Source: JAEUJM01 sp041908445 (GTDB lineage: Bacteria; Actinomycetota; Acidimicrobiia; Acidimicrobiales; DATDAH01). From it: 64,000 bases of DNA. The first letter of the stretch is position 1. The number at the start of each line of letters is the position of its first letter. This document shows, piece by piece, positions 1 to 8,894 of the stretch. The notes below the pieces were generated by a model. It was not told where the DNA came from, made no database searches, and was given only the letters and a program-made list of their open reading frames with translations. The stretch covers positions 1-64,000 of the forward strand of contig JAYRFK010000065.1 of assembly GCA_041908445.1 (NCBI GenBank). Direction: 5' to 3'. The translations under genes were made by a program, and so were the position numbers.

Positions 1-602
1 AGGGTGTGGAGGGTGGAGGCGAGGCCGTAGAGGTCGGTGCGTTCGTCGGGGCGTTGGCCTTTGAGGATCTCGGGGGCGACGTGGGTGACGGTGAAGGCGG
101 CGTGGCCGGTGGCGGTGCGGGTGTGGCCTTCGACGGCGGCGATGCCGAAGTCGGCGAGGAGGGCCTCACCGAAGTGTCCGACGAGGATGTTCTCGGGTTT
201 CATGTCGCGGTGGAGGGTGCCCGCGGCGTGGGCGGCGCCGAGGGCGCCGGCGATCTGGATGCCGATGTCGATGACGTCGGGCCAGGGGAGGGGGCCGTCG
301 CGGTGGAGGCGGTCGGCGAGGGTGCCGTTGTCGAGGTGTTCCATGGCCAGGTAGGGCTGGCCGCCGGTGGTGGTGCCGGAGTCGTAGACGGCGACGACGT
401 GGGGGTGCCAGGCGAGGTTGCCGGCGGCGCGGCATTCGCGGGTGAAGCGTTCGAGGTCGCGTTCGGTGAGGTCGGGCAGGGAGAGGACCTTGACCGCGAC
501 GTCCTGGTCGAGGGCCTCGCGTCGGGCCCGGTAGACCACAGCGAACCCGCCCCGGCCGATCACCTCCAGATCTGAGTACCCCTCGATCACCGGTTCATTC
601 AC
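1..602 (-). CDS. Serine/threonine protein kinase, N-terminal part (runs off the left edge)
   Basis: Hanks-type kinase that phosphorylates Ser/Thr on unknown targets. About 200 residues are visible: glycine-rich loop GRGGFAVVY (16-24), ATP-binding Lys38, catalytic loop HRDMKPEN with Asp133, and DFG at 151-153. The GTG at 600-602 is the only sensible start because the kinase core begins within a few residues (VNEPVIEGYSDL). The stop lies outside the window, so any C-terminal domain is unseen. It is a close paralogue of the kinase at 58748-60733, with HRD and DFG at identical residue numbers. The family call is certain; substrates are unknown. Confidence 0.93.
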   Translation of the reverse strand, partial: MNEPVIEGYSDLEVIGRGGFAVVYRARREALDQDVAVKVLSLPDLTERDLERFTRECRAAGNLAWHPHVVAVYDSGTTTGGQPYLAMEHLDNGTLADRLHRDGPLPWPDVIDIGIQIAGALGAAHAAGTLHRDMKPENILVGHFGEALLADFGIAAVEGHTRTATGHAAFTVTHVAPEILKGQRPDERTDLYGLASTLHT

Positions 603-682
603 GGAGCCACCCTCTCAGGCTTTGGAAACGCGAAGTTCAGGAATGTAGACCGGCATTTCCGCCTCGTGGTCACGGACGCCCG

Positions 683-1975
683 TTACCGGACCACGGTCTC
701 GCAGAGGTTCCCGACGCTGTCGCCACGGTCGACCTCGGCGCGGTCGACGCCGAACCCGCAGTTGATGGGCTCGCCCACACCGTCGCGAGCCTTGATCAGG
801 TCGCTGTCGGCGCCGCCGCGCAGCGTGTCCCGGCCCGGTCCGCCGATCACGGTGTCGTTGCCGAAGTTGCCCTCGATCGCGTCCGTGCCCGTCCCGCCGT
901 CGAGGGTGTCGTTGTTGGAGGACCCGTCGATGTTGTCGTTGCCGCCGAGGCCGTTGATGGTGTCGTTGCCCTCCTGCCCGCGGAGCCGGTTGGCGGCGGC
1001 GGAGCCGGTGATCACGTCTGCCTTGATCCCGCCCACGATGTTCTCCACGCTGCCGTCGGGGCCGATGTTGTCGCCCTCACCCGTGGCGCCGTCGTTGGCG
1101 GCCCGGTCGAGCGACAGGCGCAACGGCGTGGCCTCGCTGAGCCGGTACGAGTAGTCGGCGGTGTCGACACCGGTGCCGCCGACGAGGATGTCGGGCGACC
1201 GGAACGGGGTGTCCTGCAGGGGCCGGTCGTCGTCGAACAGCAGGTCGTTGCCGGCGTCACCCTTGACGCGGTCGGCGCCGAGGCCGCCGCCGACGGTGTC
1301 GTTGCCGGCGCCGCCCCGGACGTTGTCGTCACCGAAGCTCCCGCGCACCTCGTCGGTGCCGTCACCGCCGTCGAGGGTGTCGTCGTCGCCGTCGCCGTAG
1401 AGGAAGTCGGTGCCGCCGTCGCCGAACAGGTCGTCGTCGCCGTCCCGGCCGTTGATGGTGTCGCGCCCCGTTCCGCCCCGGGCCTCGTCGTCGCCGCCCC
1501 AGAGCTCGATGGAATCATTGCCGCCGCCGCCCGAGACCGTCTCCGGTCCGTTGTGGCCGGACCAGCTGTCGTTGCCGGCGCCGAGCTCGACGGTCAGGGT
1601 CACCCCGGCCGGCACGGTGTTGCCGACGCTCACCTGCGCCGTGTCGTCGCCGTCGTTGGTGCGGATCACGATCGCCGTCACTCCGGCCCGGTTGCAGGTG
1701 AGGATGGGCAGGGGGCCGGCGGGGCCGTTCGACGCCACGCAACCCGGGCCGGCGGTGACCGAGCCCGCGCCGAAGTCCGTGAGCGTGTAGTTCGAGCCAC
1801 TCACCGCGAGTGACACCGAGTTGTTCTCGCTGCCGCCCGTGAAGGTGAGCACCCCGCCGGAGATCCCGGCGTTGCCGGTGGCCGAGGCGACCCCGCCGCC
1901 GAGCACCAGGGCCCCGGCCGTCGCCAGAATGCCCGCCAACGCCGTGACGGCCAGCTTCGTTCCGCCTTCGCGCAT
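683..1975 (-). CDS. Secreted RTX-like (haemolysin-type calcium-binding) repeat protein
   Basis: About 430 residues. An N-terminal signal peptide (Lys near residue 7, then a hydrophobic stretch ending ASAT) is followed by a beta-rich region and then many glycine/aspartate nonapeptides of the GGxGxDxLxG type, e.g. GGTGRDTINGRDGDDDLFG. In the RTX family these fold into a calcium-bound parallel beta roll outside the cell. The start is the ATG at 1975 because the signal peptide follows it and AAGGGGG lies just upstream; the open frame runs 36 codons further but those have no signal character. No catalytic domain is recognisable, so it may be structural or adhesive. A possible -10 (TACCGT, 2025-2030) would give a 40-50 base leader. 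Confidence 0.85.
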   Translation of the reverse strand: MREGGTKLAVTALAGILATAGALVLGGGVASATGNAGISGGVLTFTGGSENNSVSLAVSGSNYTLTDFGAGSVTAGPGCVASNGPAGPLPILTCNRAGVTAIVIRTNDGDDTAQVSVGNTVPAGVTLTVELGAGNDSWSGHNGPETVSGGGGNDSIELWGGDDEARGGTGRDTINGRDGDDDLFGDGGTDFLYGDGDDDTLDGGDGTDEVRGSFGDDNVRGGAGNDTVGGGLGADRVKGDAGNDLLFDDDRPLQDTPFRSPDILVGGTGVDTADYSYRLSEATPLRLSLDRAANDGATGEGDNIGPDGSVENIVGGIKADVITGSAAANRLRGQEGNDTINGLGGNDNIDGSSNNDTLDGGTGTDAIEGNFGNDTVIGGPGRDTLRGGADSDLIKARDGVGEPINCGFGVDRAEVDRGDSVGNLCETVVR

Positions 1976-2351
1976 GTCGCCCCCCTTGGCGTGCCCCGCC
2001 GAGGGGCCGATGGTTGAAAGGCCGACGGTATCCCAACCGGCCGTCCGGGTGGTGCCGGGTCCCCGGCGGTCCGGCTTGAGCACGACTGCGCTCGGCGGTG
2101 GTGGCGGCGCCCGCCGGCCCCGTCCACCCCCTCGACCTGCCGCCCATCACCGGCGCCCGCCAGCTCCGCCGACGCTGACCGGGCGCCGCGTCGACCGGCG
2201 GCGTCGGCTGCGCTGGGTGAACTCGGCGCATCGCGCCGCAGTGCGTGCGGTCGAATGCGCCGGATCGAGCTGAGCGCAGCGGTGGCGGCCCGGGCGGCGG
2301 GGTGCGATCGATCGCGCTGGGCTGAGGTGGGAGCCGGCTTCGGCAGTGAGG
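1976..2351. other. Intergenic region of about 375 bp
   Basis: Lies upstream of the RTX-like gene and downstream of the protease gene, both on the minus strand. The only features I can propose are the RTX ribosome site just above 1975 and a possible -10 at 2025-2030. I see no credible small gene, RNA or repeat in the rest. Confidence 0.4.
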
Positions 2352-3278
2352 TCAGCCGGCGGTGTCGGGTGCCTCGTCGCCGGAGGCGTCGGGCGCGGCG
2401 AAGGACACCGTGACGGTGCGCTCGGCGGCGCCGCGAACCACGGTCAGCGCCACCTCGTCGCCGTCGACCGCGTCGAGGGCCGTGGCCAGGTCGTCGACCG
2501 AGGCCAACGCGTGATCGCCGGCGGCGACCAGAAGGTCGCCCTCGGACACGCCGGCGGCGGCCGCGGGGCCGTCCTCGTCGACCGCCCGTACGAGCAGGCC
2601 GGCTCGGTCGTCGTCGAGGCCGACGGCCTTCCGCAGGCGCTCGGCGACCTCGGGCGGGGCCACGGCCACGCCGAGCAGGCGCCGGCGCACCGAGCGGCCG
2701 GCGAGCAGCTCGTCGACGCGGGCCCGCAGCGCGGGGTCGCTCACCCGGGCCAGGTAGAAGCCGTCGCCCACCCGGTGGGTGTTGACCCCGAGGACCCGGC
2801 CGTCGGCGTCGAGCACCGGCCCACCCGACGAGCCCCGTGCCAGCGGCGCGGTGTGTTCGACCGCACCCCGCACCACCCGGCCCCGCGGCCCACGGAAGGC
2901 GCGGTCGGCCCCGCTGACGAACCCGACCGTCGCCCGCGGGCGGTGGCCGCCTCGGCTCAGCGCCACGACCGTGGTGCCGACCGCCGGCGGTGCGTCGGCG
3001 TCGAGCTCGGCGAGGGCCAGTGCCGGGGCCTCCCCGGTGGGCACGTCCAGCACCACCAGATCGCCGTCGTGGTCGTCGCCGTGGACCGCGCCCTGCTCGG
3101 ACCGGCCGTCGGCGAAGGTCACCGCGACCGTGCGGTCGCGGAGGTTGTGGGCGCTGGTCAGCACCCGGTCGGGGCCGACGACGAAGCCGCTGCCCCGTCC
3201 GTTGCGGCCGATGCTCACCACCGAGGCGCCCGCCTCGGCGGCCAGCCGTCCCACCGTCTCCTGCAGTTCGTCGAGCAT
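2352..3278 (-). CDS. HtrA/DegP-like serine protease with PDZ domain, no signal peptide
   Basis: 308 residues. Trypsin-fold protease (S1C type) with the triad His44 (TSAHN), Asp73 (GDLVVLD) and Ser151 (ARGSSGGPV), followed by a PDZ domain at about 195-290 (LLVRAVDEDGPAAAAGV...GDLLVAAGDHAL). Known HtrA proteins are exported quality-control proteases; this one has no signal peptide or membrane segment and starts directly with MLDELQETV, so it probably acts in the cytoplasm. A strong ribosome site (GGAGGAGGG) precedes the ATG. It is transcribed divergently from an HxlR regulator with a perfect dyad between them, so that regulator plausibly controls it. Confidence 0.88.
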   Translation of the reverse strand: MLDELQETVGRLAAEAGASVVSIGRNGRGSGFVVGPDRVLTSAHNLRDRTVAVTFADGRSEQGAVHGDDHDGDLVVLDVPTGEAPALALAELDADAPPAVGTTVVALSRGGHRPRATVGFVSGADRAFRGPRGRVVRGAVEHTAPLARGSSGGPVLDADGRVLGVNTHRVGDGFYLARVSDPALRARVDELLAGRSVRRRLLGVAVAPPEVAERLRKAVGLDDDRAGLLVRAVDEDGPAAAAGVSEGDLLVAAGDHALASVDDLATALDAVDGDEVALTVVRGAAERTVTVSFAAPDASGDEAPDTAG

Positions 3279-3297
3279 CGCGTGCCCTCCTCCAACT

Positions 3298-3322
3298 AGT
3301 CACTTCATGTTTGCAAGTGACT
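3298..3322. promoter_or_regulatory. Perfect inverted repeat, likely operator for the adjacent HxlR regulator
   Basis: AGTCACTT (3298-3305), nine bases, then AAGTGACT (3315-3322). It lies between the divergent protease and HxlR-family genes. HxlR proteins are dimers that commonly bind dyads in their own divergent promoter, so this site would control both genes. The dyad is seen; the binding is inferred. Confidence 0.6.
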
Positions 3323-3364
3323 GTACCGACGGTGCGGGAGATCGCAACCCGCCACACTGGAGCC

Positions 3365-3724
3365 GTGCTACCGGGGATGCGAGAGGCCGCCGAACTGGCC
3401 GGCGACCGCTGGGTGCTCCTCCTCGTCGCCGCCCTGGCCGACGGCCCCCGCCGCTTCGGCGACCTCGCCGCCGACGTCGAGGGCATCGCCCCCAACGTGC
3501 TCACCGATCGCCTCCGGCGCATGGAAGGCCGTGGCCTGGTCACCGCGGCGCCGTACCAGCACCGCCCCCGCCGCTACGTCTACGAGCTCACCGAGCCCGG
3601 CCGGGGCCTCGCCGCCCTGCTCCCCGGCCTCGCCGCCTGGGGCGCCACCACCGCCGGCCTCGCCCCGCCGGGCGAGCGCCCCGCCGACACCCCCGACGAC
3701 GGCGAGCCCCTCCTCTGGGTCTGA
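3365..3724 (+). CDS. HxlR-family winged-helix transcriptional regulator
   Basis: 119 residues. The pattern GDRWVLLLVAALADGPRRF...GIAPNVLTDRLRRMEGRGLV and the wing YQHRPRRYVYELT are diagnostic of the HxlR/MarR-like winged helix, a DNA-binding dimer often responding to electrophiles or aromatic ligands. GTG at 3365 is preferred because CACACT (3353-3358) lies six bases before it, the leaderless pattern common in this window; the ATG at 3377 is the alternative. No cysteine is seen near the N terminus, so a thiol switch of the YodB/HypR type is unlikely. Divergent from the protease, with an operator-like dyad between. Confidence 0.85.
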   Translation: MLPGMREAAELAGDRWVLLLVAALADGPRRFGDLAADVEGIAPNVLTDRLRRMEGRGLVTAAPYQHRPRRYVYELTEPGRGLAALLPGLAAWGATTAGLAPPGERPADTPDDGEPLLWV

Positions 3725-3734
3725 GGCGCCGCGG

Positions 3735-5471
3735 TCAGTAGGCGCCGCGGAGGAGGCGGCCGTAGCCGCCGGCCTTGCCGAGGTCGGGGGCGGCCTCGTG
3801 GCCGTCCCAGGCCAGGCGGCCGTTGATCAGCACGGCCCGCACGGCGTCGTCGTTGCGGCGCACGAGCCGCTCGAGGCCCGGGAACCCGGGCATGGGCACC
3901 TCGTGCATCTCGTCGAGGTGGCCGTCGAGGCCGGTGGGGTCGACCACCACCACGTCGGCCCGGCCGCCCTCGCGCAGGTGGCCGGCGTCGACGCCGAGGT
4001 AGTCGGCCAGCTCGCCGGTGACCCGGTGCACGGCCTGGCCGGTGCTCAGGAAGGGCCGGCCCCGGCGGTCGGCGTCGCGGGTCAGGCGCAGCAGCTGGAG
4101 GGCGAAGTTGTAGAAGCCCATGTTGCGCAGGTGGGCGCCGGCGTCGGAGAAGCCGATCAGCACCTGGGGATGGGCGGCGATCCACTCGAGCTCGCGGAGG
4201 CGGTCGTTGCCGATCACCGTGTACCAGCGCAGGTCGGTGCCGTACTCGGCGATGAGGTCCATGAAGCAGTCGAGGGGGTCCTGGCCCCGCTCGGCGGCCA
4301 CGTCGGCGAACGTGCGGCCCACCAACGACTCGTCGGGCGCCCCCATGATCCGGGCCTCCCGGAGGTCGCGGTGGTACACCCGGCCGCGCACCTTGTTCGT
4401 CCACTGGGACCGGAAGCGCTCGCGCCAGCCGGGCTCGGTCATGAGCTCGCCGCGATGGCCGCGGTCGAGGTGCAGGGCCTCGGTGCCGGCGCCGAGCTCC
4501 TCGATGACCGGGTTCTCGAGGCCGTCGATCCACATGTCGAACACCATCGGCAGCGACTGCATGCGCAGGTCGGCGCCGAGGAAGCGCCGGGCGCCGGTGA
4601 GGAAGGCGCCGACCATGCGGTGCATCCCCCGGGCGACCCGCACGTCGACGAGGGAGATGAGCATGGTGCGCATCGGGCGGTGGCGGACCTTGGAGGCCAG
4701 CGCCATGAACAGGGCCATGTTCCAGCGGGTCTGGATGTTCGGCACCGCCTGGAAGACCGCGTCGCGCTCGCGCACCGGCTCGACCAGGGTGCGGTACTCC
4801 TTCCAGGTCGCGAACACCGACGGCGTGGGCCGGCTGCGGTACCGGTCGCCGTCGCACTTGTCCCACGGCAGGGTGTTGATGGAGAGGCCGAGGTAGCCGG
4901 CGTCGAGGGCGTCGGCGACCATCCGGCGCATGGTGGCGACCTCGCCGCCGGTGGGCACGACGCGGTCGTCGACCGAGCGGCCGAAGCCCATGACGTGGGC
5001 CCGGATGGCCGAGTGGCCGAGCAGCGACACCACGTTGGGGCCGAGGGGCAGCTCCTCGAGGTGGTCGAGGTAGCCGGCGGGGGAGTCCCATTCGACGACC
5101 TGGCGCAGCATCGGCAGCACGTCGGCGCGGGGGATGCCCTCGACCCGGCAGAACATGTCGGCGAGGTCCTCGGGCTCGCCGACGGCGAACGAGAGCCCGC
5201 ACGAGCCCACCAGCACGGTGGTGATGCCGTGGCGGACGGACTCGGTGAGGTCGGGGGAGAACTCGATCTCGGCGTCGTAGTGGGTGTGCAGGTCGACGAA
5301 GCCGGGCGTGACCCAGCAGCCGGCGGCGTCGATCACCTCGGCGCCGTCGGGCACCTCGAGGTCGGCGACGATGCGGCGCACGACGCCGTCTTCCACGAGC
5401 ACGTCGGCGCGGCGTCCGTCGGCCCCGCTGCCGTCGAAGACGGTCCCGCCGGTGATCAGGGTCGTCGCCAC
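3735..5471 (-). CDS. D-aminoacylase / N-acyl-D-amino-acid deacylase family amidohydrolase
   Basis: 578 residues, a normal length for the family. It has the amidohydrolase metal motif HTHYD (His62, His64), the GSCG segment around Cys91 used as a metal ligand in D-aminoacylases, and the late metal-binding stretch GFSDAGAHLRNMGF. These enzymes hydrolyse N-acyl-D-amino acids or related amides in the cytoplasm; several actinobacterial members have no known substrate. The GTG start at 5471 has TAGCTT (5478-5483) six bases upstream, so the mRNA is probably leaderless. Ends 10 bp from the convergent HxlR gene and is divergent from the AlkX-like gene. Confidence 0.85.
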   Translation of the reverse strand: MATTLITGGTVFDGSGADGRRADVLVEDGVVRRIVADLEVPDGAEVIDAAGCWVTPGFVDLHTHYDAEIEFSPDLTESVRHGITTVLVGSCGLSFAVGEPEDLADMFCRVEGIPRADVLPMLRQVVEWDSPAGYLDHLEELPLGPNVVSLLGHSAIRAHVMGFGRSVDDRVVPTGGEVATMRRMVADALDAGYLGLSINTLPWDKCDGDRYRSRPTPSVFATWKEYRTLVEPVRERDAVFQAVPNIQTRWNMALFMALASKVRHRPMRTMLISLVDVRVARGMHRMVGAFLTGARRFLGADLRMQSLPMVFDMWIDGLENPVIEELGAGTEALHLDRGHRGELMTEPGWRERFRSQWTNKVRGRVYHRDLREARIMGAPDESLVGRTFADVAAERGQDPLDCFMDLIAEYGTDLRWYTVIGNDRLRELEWIAAHPQVLIGFSDAGAHLRNMGFYNFALQLLRLTRDADRRGRPFLSTGQAVHRVTGELADYLGVDAGHLREGGRADVVVVDPTGLDGHLDEMHEVPMPGFPGLERLVRRNDDAVRAVLINGRLAWDGHEAAPDLGKAGGYGRLLRGAY

Positions 5472-5513
5472 CCCGAAAAGCTACCGCCGGCGCCCCGCCG
5501 TTACCGTCGGGGG

Positions 5514-6707
5514 ATGGCCCGTCCGGACCACCTCCGCGCCGACCAGGCCCGGCGCATCCACCTCGCCGCCCAGGGCTTCGCCGAGCGCCGGCCCGCCGGC
5601 CGGGTCGACCGCCGCCACCTGCGGCGGGTCTTCCAGCGCCTCGGCCTCGTCCAGATCGACTCGGTCAACGTCCTCGTCCGCAGCCACTACCTGCCCCTGT
5701 TCTCCCGGCTCGGCCCCTACGACCGGGGGCTGCTCGACCGCCTCGCCTACCGGGACCACGAGGTGTTCGAGTATTGGGGCCACGAGGCGTCGCTCCTCCA
5801 CCACGAGCTGCACCCGCTGCTGCGGTGGCGGATGGCCCGCGAGCACCAGTGGTCGGGGATGCGGGAGTTCGGCCGGGCCAACGAGGAGCTCATCGCCGCC
5901 GTCCGCGAGGACGTGCTGGCCCGCGGGCCGATGAGCGCCGGCGAGCTCGACGAGGCCGAGCGCAAGAAGGGGCCCTGGTGGGGGTGGGGGGACACCAAGC
6001 GGGCCCTCGAGCACCTCTTCTACGCCGGCGAACTCGGCGCGGTGCGCCGCGGCAGCTTCGAGCGGGTCTACTGCGACCCCCGCAGCGTCGTGCCGGCGGC
6101 GACGGCCGACCGGCCCACGCCCCCCGAGCGCGAGGCGATGGTCGGGTTGCTCGAGCGGTCGGCCCGGGGCCACGGCGTCGGCACCGCCCGCGACCTCGCC
6201 GACTACTTCCGCCTCCCCATCACCGAGGTGCGTCCGCTGCTGGAGGAGATGGCCGACGGCGGCCTCGTCCAGCGGGTGCAGGTCGAGGGGTGGAAGCAGC
6301 CCGCCTACCTCCACCCCGAGGCCGCCCGGCCCCGCAAGATCGACGCCTGTGCGCTGGTCTCGCCCTTCGACTCGGTCATGTGGGAGCGCGAGCGGGTCGA
6401 ACGGGTCTTCGGCTTCCGGTACCGGATCGAGATCTACGTCCCGAAGCCGAAGCGCACCTACGGCTACTACGTCCTCCCCTTCCTGCTCGGCGACCGCTAC
6501 GTGGCCCGCGTCGACCTGAAGGCGGACCGCGCCGACCGCTGCCTGCTCGTGCAGTCGGCCCACGCCGAGGCGGGGGTCGACCACGCCGAGGTGGCCGAGC
6601 GCCTGGCGGGCGAGCTGCGACTCCTCGCCGGCTGGCTCGACCTCGACGACGTCACCGTGGTGGACCGCGGCGATCTGGCCCCGGCCCTGCGGGCGGTGTC
6701 CCCCTAG
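5514..6707 (+). CDS. YcaQ/AlkX-family winged-helix DNA glycosylase
   Basis: 397 residues. The N-terminal block FQRLGLVQIDSVNVLVRSHYLPLFSRLGPYD is the hallmark of the HTH_42/YcaQ family. The QID at 47-49 matches the Q-phi-D catalytic motif of the E. coli AlkX type rather than the Q-phi-Q of Streptomyces AlkZ. Family members excise alkylated bases or unhook interstrand crosslinks. The ATG at 5514 is chosen because the motif block follows it and TACCGT (5502-5507) sits six bases upstream; the open frame extends far upstream without homology. First gene of a tight plus-strand run to 9256. The substrate is inferred. Confidence 0.85.
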   Translation: MARPDHLRADQARRIHLAAQGFAERRPAGRVDRRHLRRVFQRLGLVQIDSVNVLVRSHYLPLFSRLGPYDRGLLDRLAYRDHEVFEYWGHEASLLHHELHPLLRWRMAREHQWSGMREFGRANEELIAAVREDVLARGPMSAGELDEAERKKGPWWGWGDTKRALEHLFYAGELGAVRRGSFERVYCDPRSVVPAATADRPTPPEREAMVGLLERSARGHGVGTARDLADYFRLPITEVRPLLEEMADGGLVQRVQVEGWKQPAYLHPEAARPRKIDACALVSPFDSVMWERERVERVFGFRYRIEIYVPKPKRTYGYYVLPFLLGDRYVARVDLKADRADRCLLVQSAHAEAGVDHAEVAERLAGELRLLAGWLDLDDVTVVDRGDLAPALRAVSP

Positions 6708-6708
6708 G

Positions 6709-8085
6709 GTGCCGCCCGTGGCCCCGGACCCCGACGACCCGACCCGCGCCGGCCCGTCCCAGGACGACGCGGTGCCGGTCGCCGGCGTCGAGCCCGACCT
6801 CCGTCAGGGCGCCGACCCGGCCCACCTGACCCACCCGGCCGGCGCGGCCGAGCCGGGCACCGATCCGGAGCTCGAGCCGGTCCCCGGCGCGGCCGAGGCC
6901 GCCGACGCCGCCGGTGCGGAGGCCGCCCAGGTCGCCGCCCTCGAGGAGCGCGAAGAGGAGGGGCGCCACGCCACGAACCTCGAGCTGTTCCTCGACCTGG
7001 TCTTCGTCTTCGCGGTCACCCAGGTGGCCGCCTTCCTGGCCGACGACCTGGCGTGGCGCAACGCCGGCCGCGGCGTGCTCCTCGCCTGGCTGGTCTGGTG
7101 GCTGTGGTCGCAGTTCACCTGGCTGGGGGCGGCGGTGGAGCTCGGCGGCCGGTCCCTCGCCCAGTACCTCGTGCTGCTGGCGGTGCCGCCTGCGCTGCTC
7201 ATGGTCGTCGCCCTCCCCGACGCCTACGGCGACGCCGGCACCCAGTTCGCGGCGGCGTACCTGGTGGTCAACCTCTGGTGCCTGGCCATCCAGGGCCGCA
7301 ACGTCTGGGCCAGCGATCCGATGCGCGCCGCGTGGCTGCGCTACCTCCCCCTCGCCGCGCTGGCCCCGGTGGCGCTGCTCACCGGCTCGTTCCTGCACGG
7401 CGGCGCCCGGGTGGCGGTGTGGGCCGCGGTGGCGGTGTTCAACATCGCCAGCGCCGTGGCCGCCGGCACCGGCGACGAGACCAACGAGTGGCAGGTGGAC
7501 CCGACCCACTTCGCCGAGCGCCACGCCCTGTTCGTGATCATCTCGCTGGGCGAGGTGGTGGTCGCCATCGGCGCGACGGCCACGGGCCTCGACCTCACCA
7601 CGACCGTCGGCGCCGCGCTGGTCGCCTGCACGGCGCTCGCCTGCCTGTTCTGGTGGACCTACTTCGCCTACGTGCCCGGCGTGGTCGAGCACCAGCTCGC
7701 CCGGGCCACGCCCCGCAAGCGGGGGCAGGTGGCGCGGGACCTGTTCACCTTCGGGCACTTCCCGGTGGTGTTCGGCCTCGTGCTGTTCTCGGTCGTGGCC
7801 GAGGAGGTCGTCTCCCATCCGCTCGAGCCGGTGTCCGTCGCCGGGCGCTGGGTGCTCGCCGGCGCGGTGGCCGGCTTCGTGGGCGGTCTGGCCGTCCTGC
7901 AGTGGCAGACCGTGCACCGGGTGTCGCGCGAGCGCAGCCTGTCGGTGGCGGGCGCCGCGCTCGTCTGCGCCCTCGCCGGCCCCCGCGTCGACGCGGTGGT
8001 GCTCGTGGTCCTCGTCGGCCTCGTGGTGGCCGCCCAGCAGCTCTACACGTACCGGTCGTTCGTCCGCGCGACCATGGCGTCGTGA
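6709..8085 (+). CDS. LtrA family integral membrane protein (low temperature requirement A)
   Basis: 458 residues. A low-complexity acidic/Ala-Pro N-terminal tail of about 80 residues precedes the LtrA signature NLELFLDLVFVFAVTQ, then about ten hydrophobic segments to the end. LtrA was named from a Listeria cold-growth mutant; its biochemical role is unknown. The start at GTG 6709 is one base after the stop of the glycosylase gene; GTG 6718 is equally possible. Its stop overlaps the next gene in a GTGA junction, so it is part of an operon. Confidence 0.85.
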   Translation: MPPVAPDPDDPTRAGPSQDDAVPVAGVEPDLRQGADPAHLTHPAGAAEPGTDPELEPVPGAAEAADAAGAEAAQVAALEEREEEGRHATNLELFLDLVFVFAVTQVAAFLADDLAWRNAGRGVLLAWLVWWLWSQFTWLGAAVELGGRSLAQYLVLLAVPPALLMVVALPDAYGDAGTQFAAAYLVVNLWCLAIQGRNVWASDPMRAAWLRYLPLAALAPVALLTGSFLHGGARVAVWAAVAVFNIASAVAAGTGDETNEWQVDPTHFAERHALFVIISLGEVVVAIGATATGLDLTTTVGAALVACTALACLFWWTYFAYVPGVVEHQLARATPRKRGQVARDLFTFGHFPVVFGLVLFSVVAEEVVSHPLEPVSVAGRWVLAGAVAGFVGGLAVLQWQTVHRVSRERSLSVAGAALVCALAGPRVDAVVLVVLVGLVVAAQQLYTYRSFVRATMAS

Positions 8086-8894
8086 GCGACCTCCCCCTCG
8101 AACAGCAGCCCGGGACCTGGAGCGCGGTGGCGTCGGAGTACGACGCCGCGTTCGCCGGTTACACGGGGGGCTACTCGGACGAGCTCCTCGACCTCGTCGG
8201 CATCGACGCCGACGAGCAGGTGCTCGACGTGGCCGCGGGCTCGGGAGCGTTCACCCTGCGGGCGGCCCGCCTCGGCGCGTGCGTGACCGCCACGGACTTC
8301 GCCCCGGGGATGGTCGAGCTGCTCCGCGGCCGGCTCGCCGCCGCGGGCTACGACCGGTGCGATGCCGAGCTCATGGACGGCCAGGCCCTCGAGTACCCGG
8401 ACGGCACCTTCGACCTCACCGTCTCCATGTTCGGCGTCATCTTCTTCCCCGACATGGCGGCCGGGCTGGCGGGCATGGCGCGGGTCACCCGCAGCGGTGG
8501 CCGGGTCGCAGTGGCCACGTGGGACGTCGCCCGCTTCCGCCTGACCGACCTCGTGCGCGAGGCCATCCACCGGGCGCTGCCCGACCTCGCCCTGCCCGAC
8601 CGGGCCGCGCCGTGGGCCCGCATCGGCGACGCCGCGGGCCTGGAGGGGGCGCTGCGGGACGCGGGCCTCGACCCGGTCGAGGTCACCCCGGTGACCCACC
8701 GCTGGACCTGGGACGACCCCGAGGGGTTCTTCTGCGACCTGCCGGCCTGGTCGCCGCCGACGCTGCCGCTGTTCGCGCTCCTCGACGACGCCCAGATCGC
8801 GGCCGGCGCCGCGGCCTTCGCCGACCTGGTCGGTGGTGCCGGGGGCGCGGGCATCGACGCCACCGCGCTGCTCGGCGTGGGCACGAAGCCCTGA
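8082..8894 (+). CDS. Class I SAM-dependent methyltransferase
   Basis: 270 residues. Motif I VLDVAAGSGAF (47-57), acidic strand-2 end (TATD), and the later FDLTVSMFGVIFFPD and GGRVAVATWD segments define the Rossmann methyltransferase fold of the UbiE/small-molecule type. The GTG start overlaps the LtrA stop by four bases, indicating translational coupling. The next gene starts at its own stop. The substrate cannot be told from the sequence. Confidence 0.88.
   Translation: MSDLPLEQQPGTWSAVASEYDAAFAGYTGGYSDELLDLVGIDADEQVLDVAAGSGAFTLRAARLGACVTATDFAPGMVELLRGRLAAAGYDRCDAELMDGQALEYPDGTFDLTVSMFGVIFFPDMAAGLAGMARVTRSGGRVAVATWDVARFRLTDLVREAIHRALPDLALPDRAAPWARIGDAAGLEGALRDAGLDPVEVTPVTHRWTWDDPEGFFCDLPAWSPPTLPLFALLDDAQIAAGAAAFADLVGGAGGAGIDATALLGVGTKP

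Noticed and set aside
3531..5513. The long open frame upstream of the AlkX-like gene (about 660 extra codons)
   Set aside because: It is antisense to the clearly coding amidohydrolase; the low-stop GC-rich frame and Val/Gly/His-rich translation are typical shadow coding, and a -10 plus the family core start at 5514.
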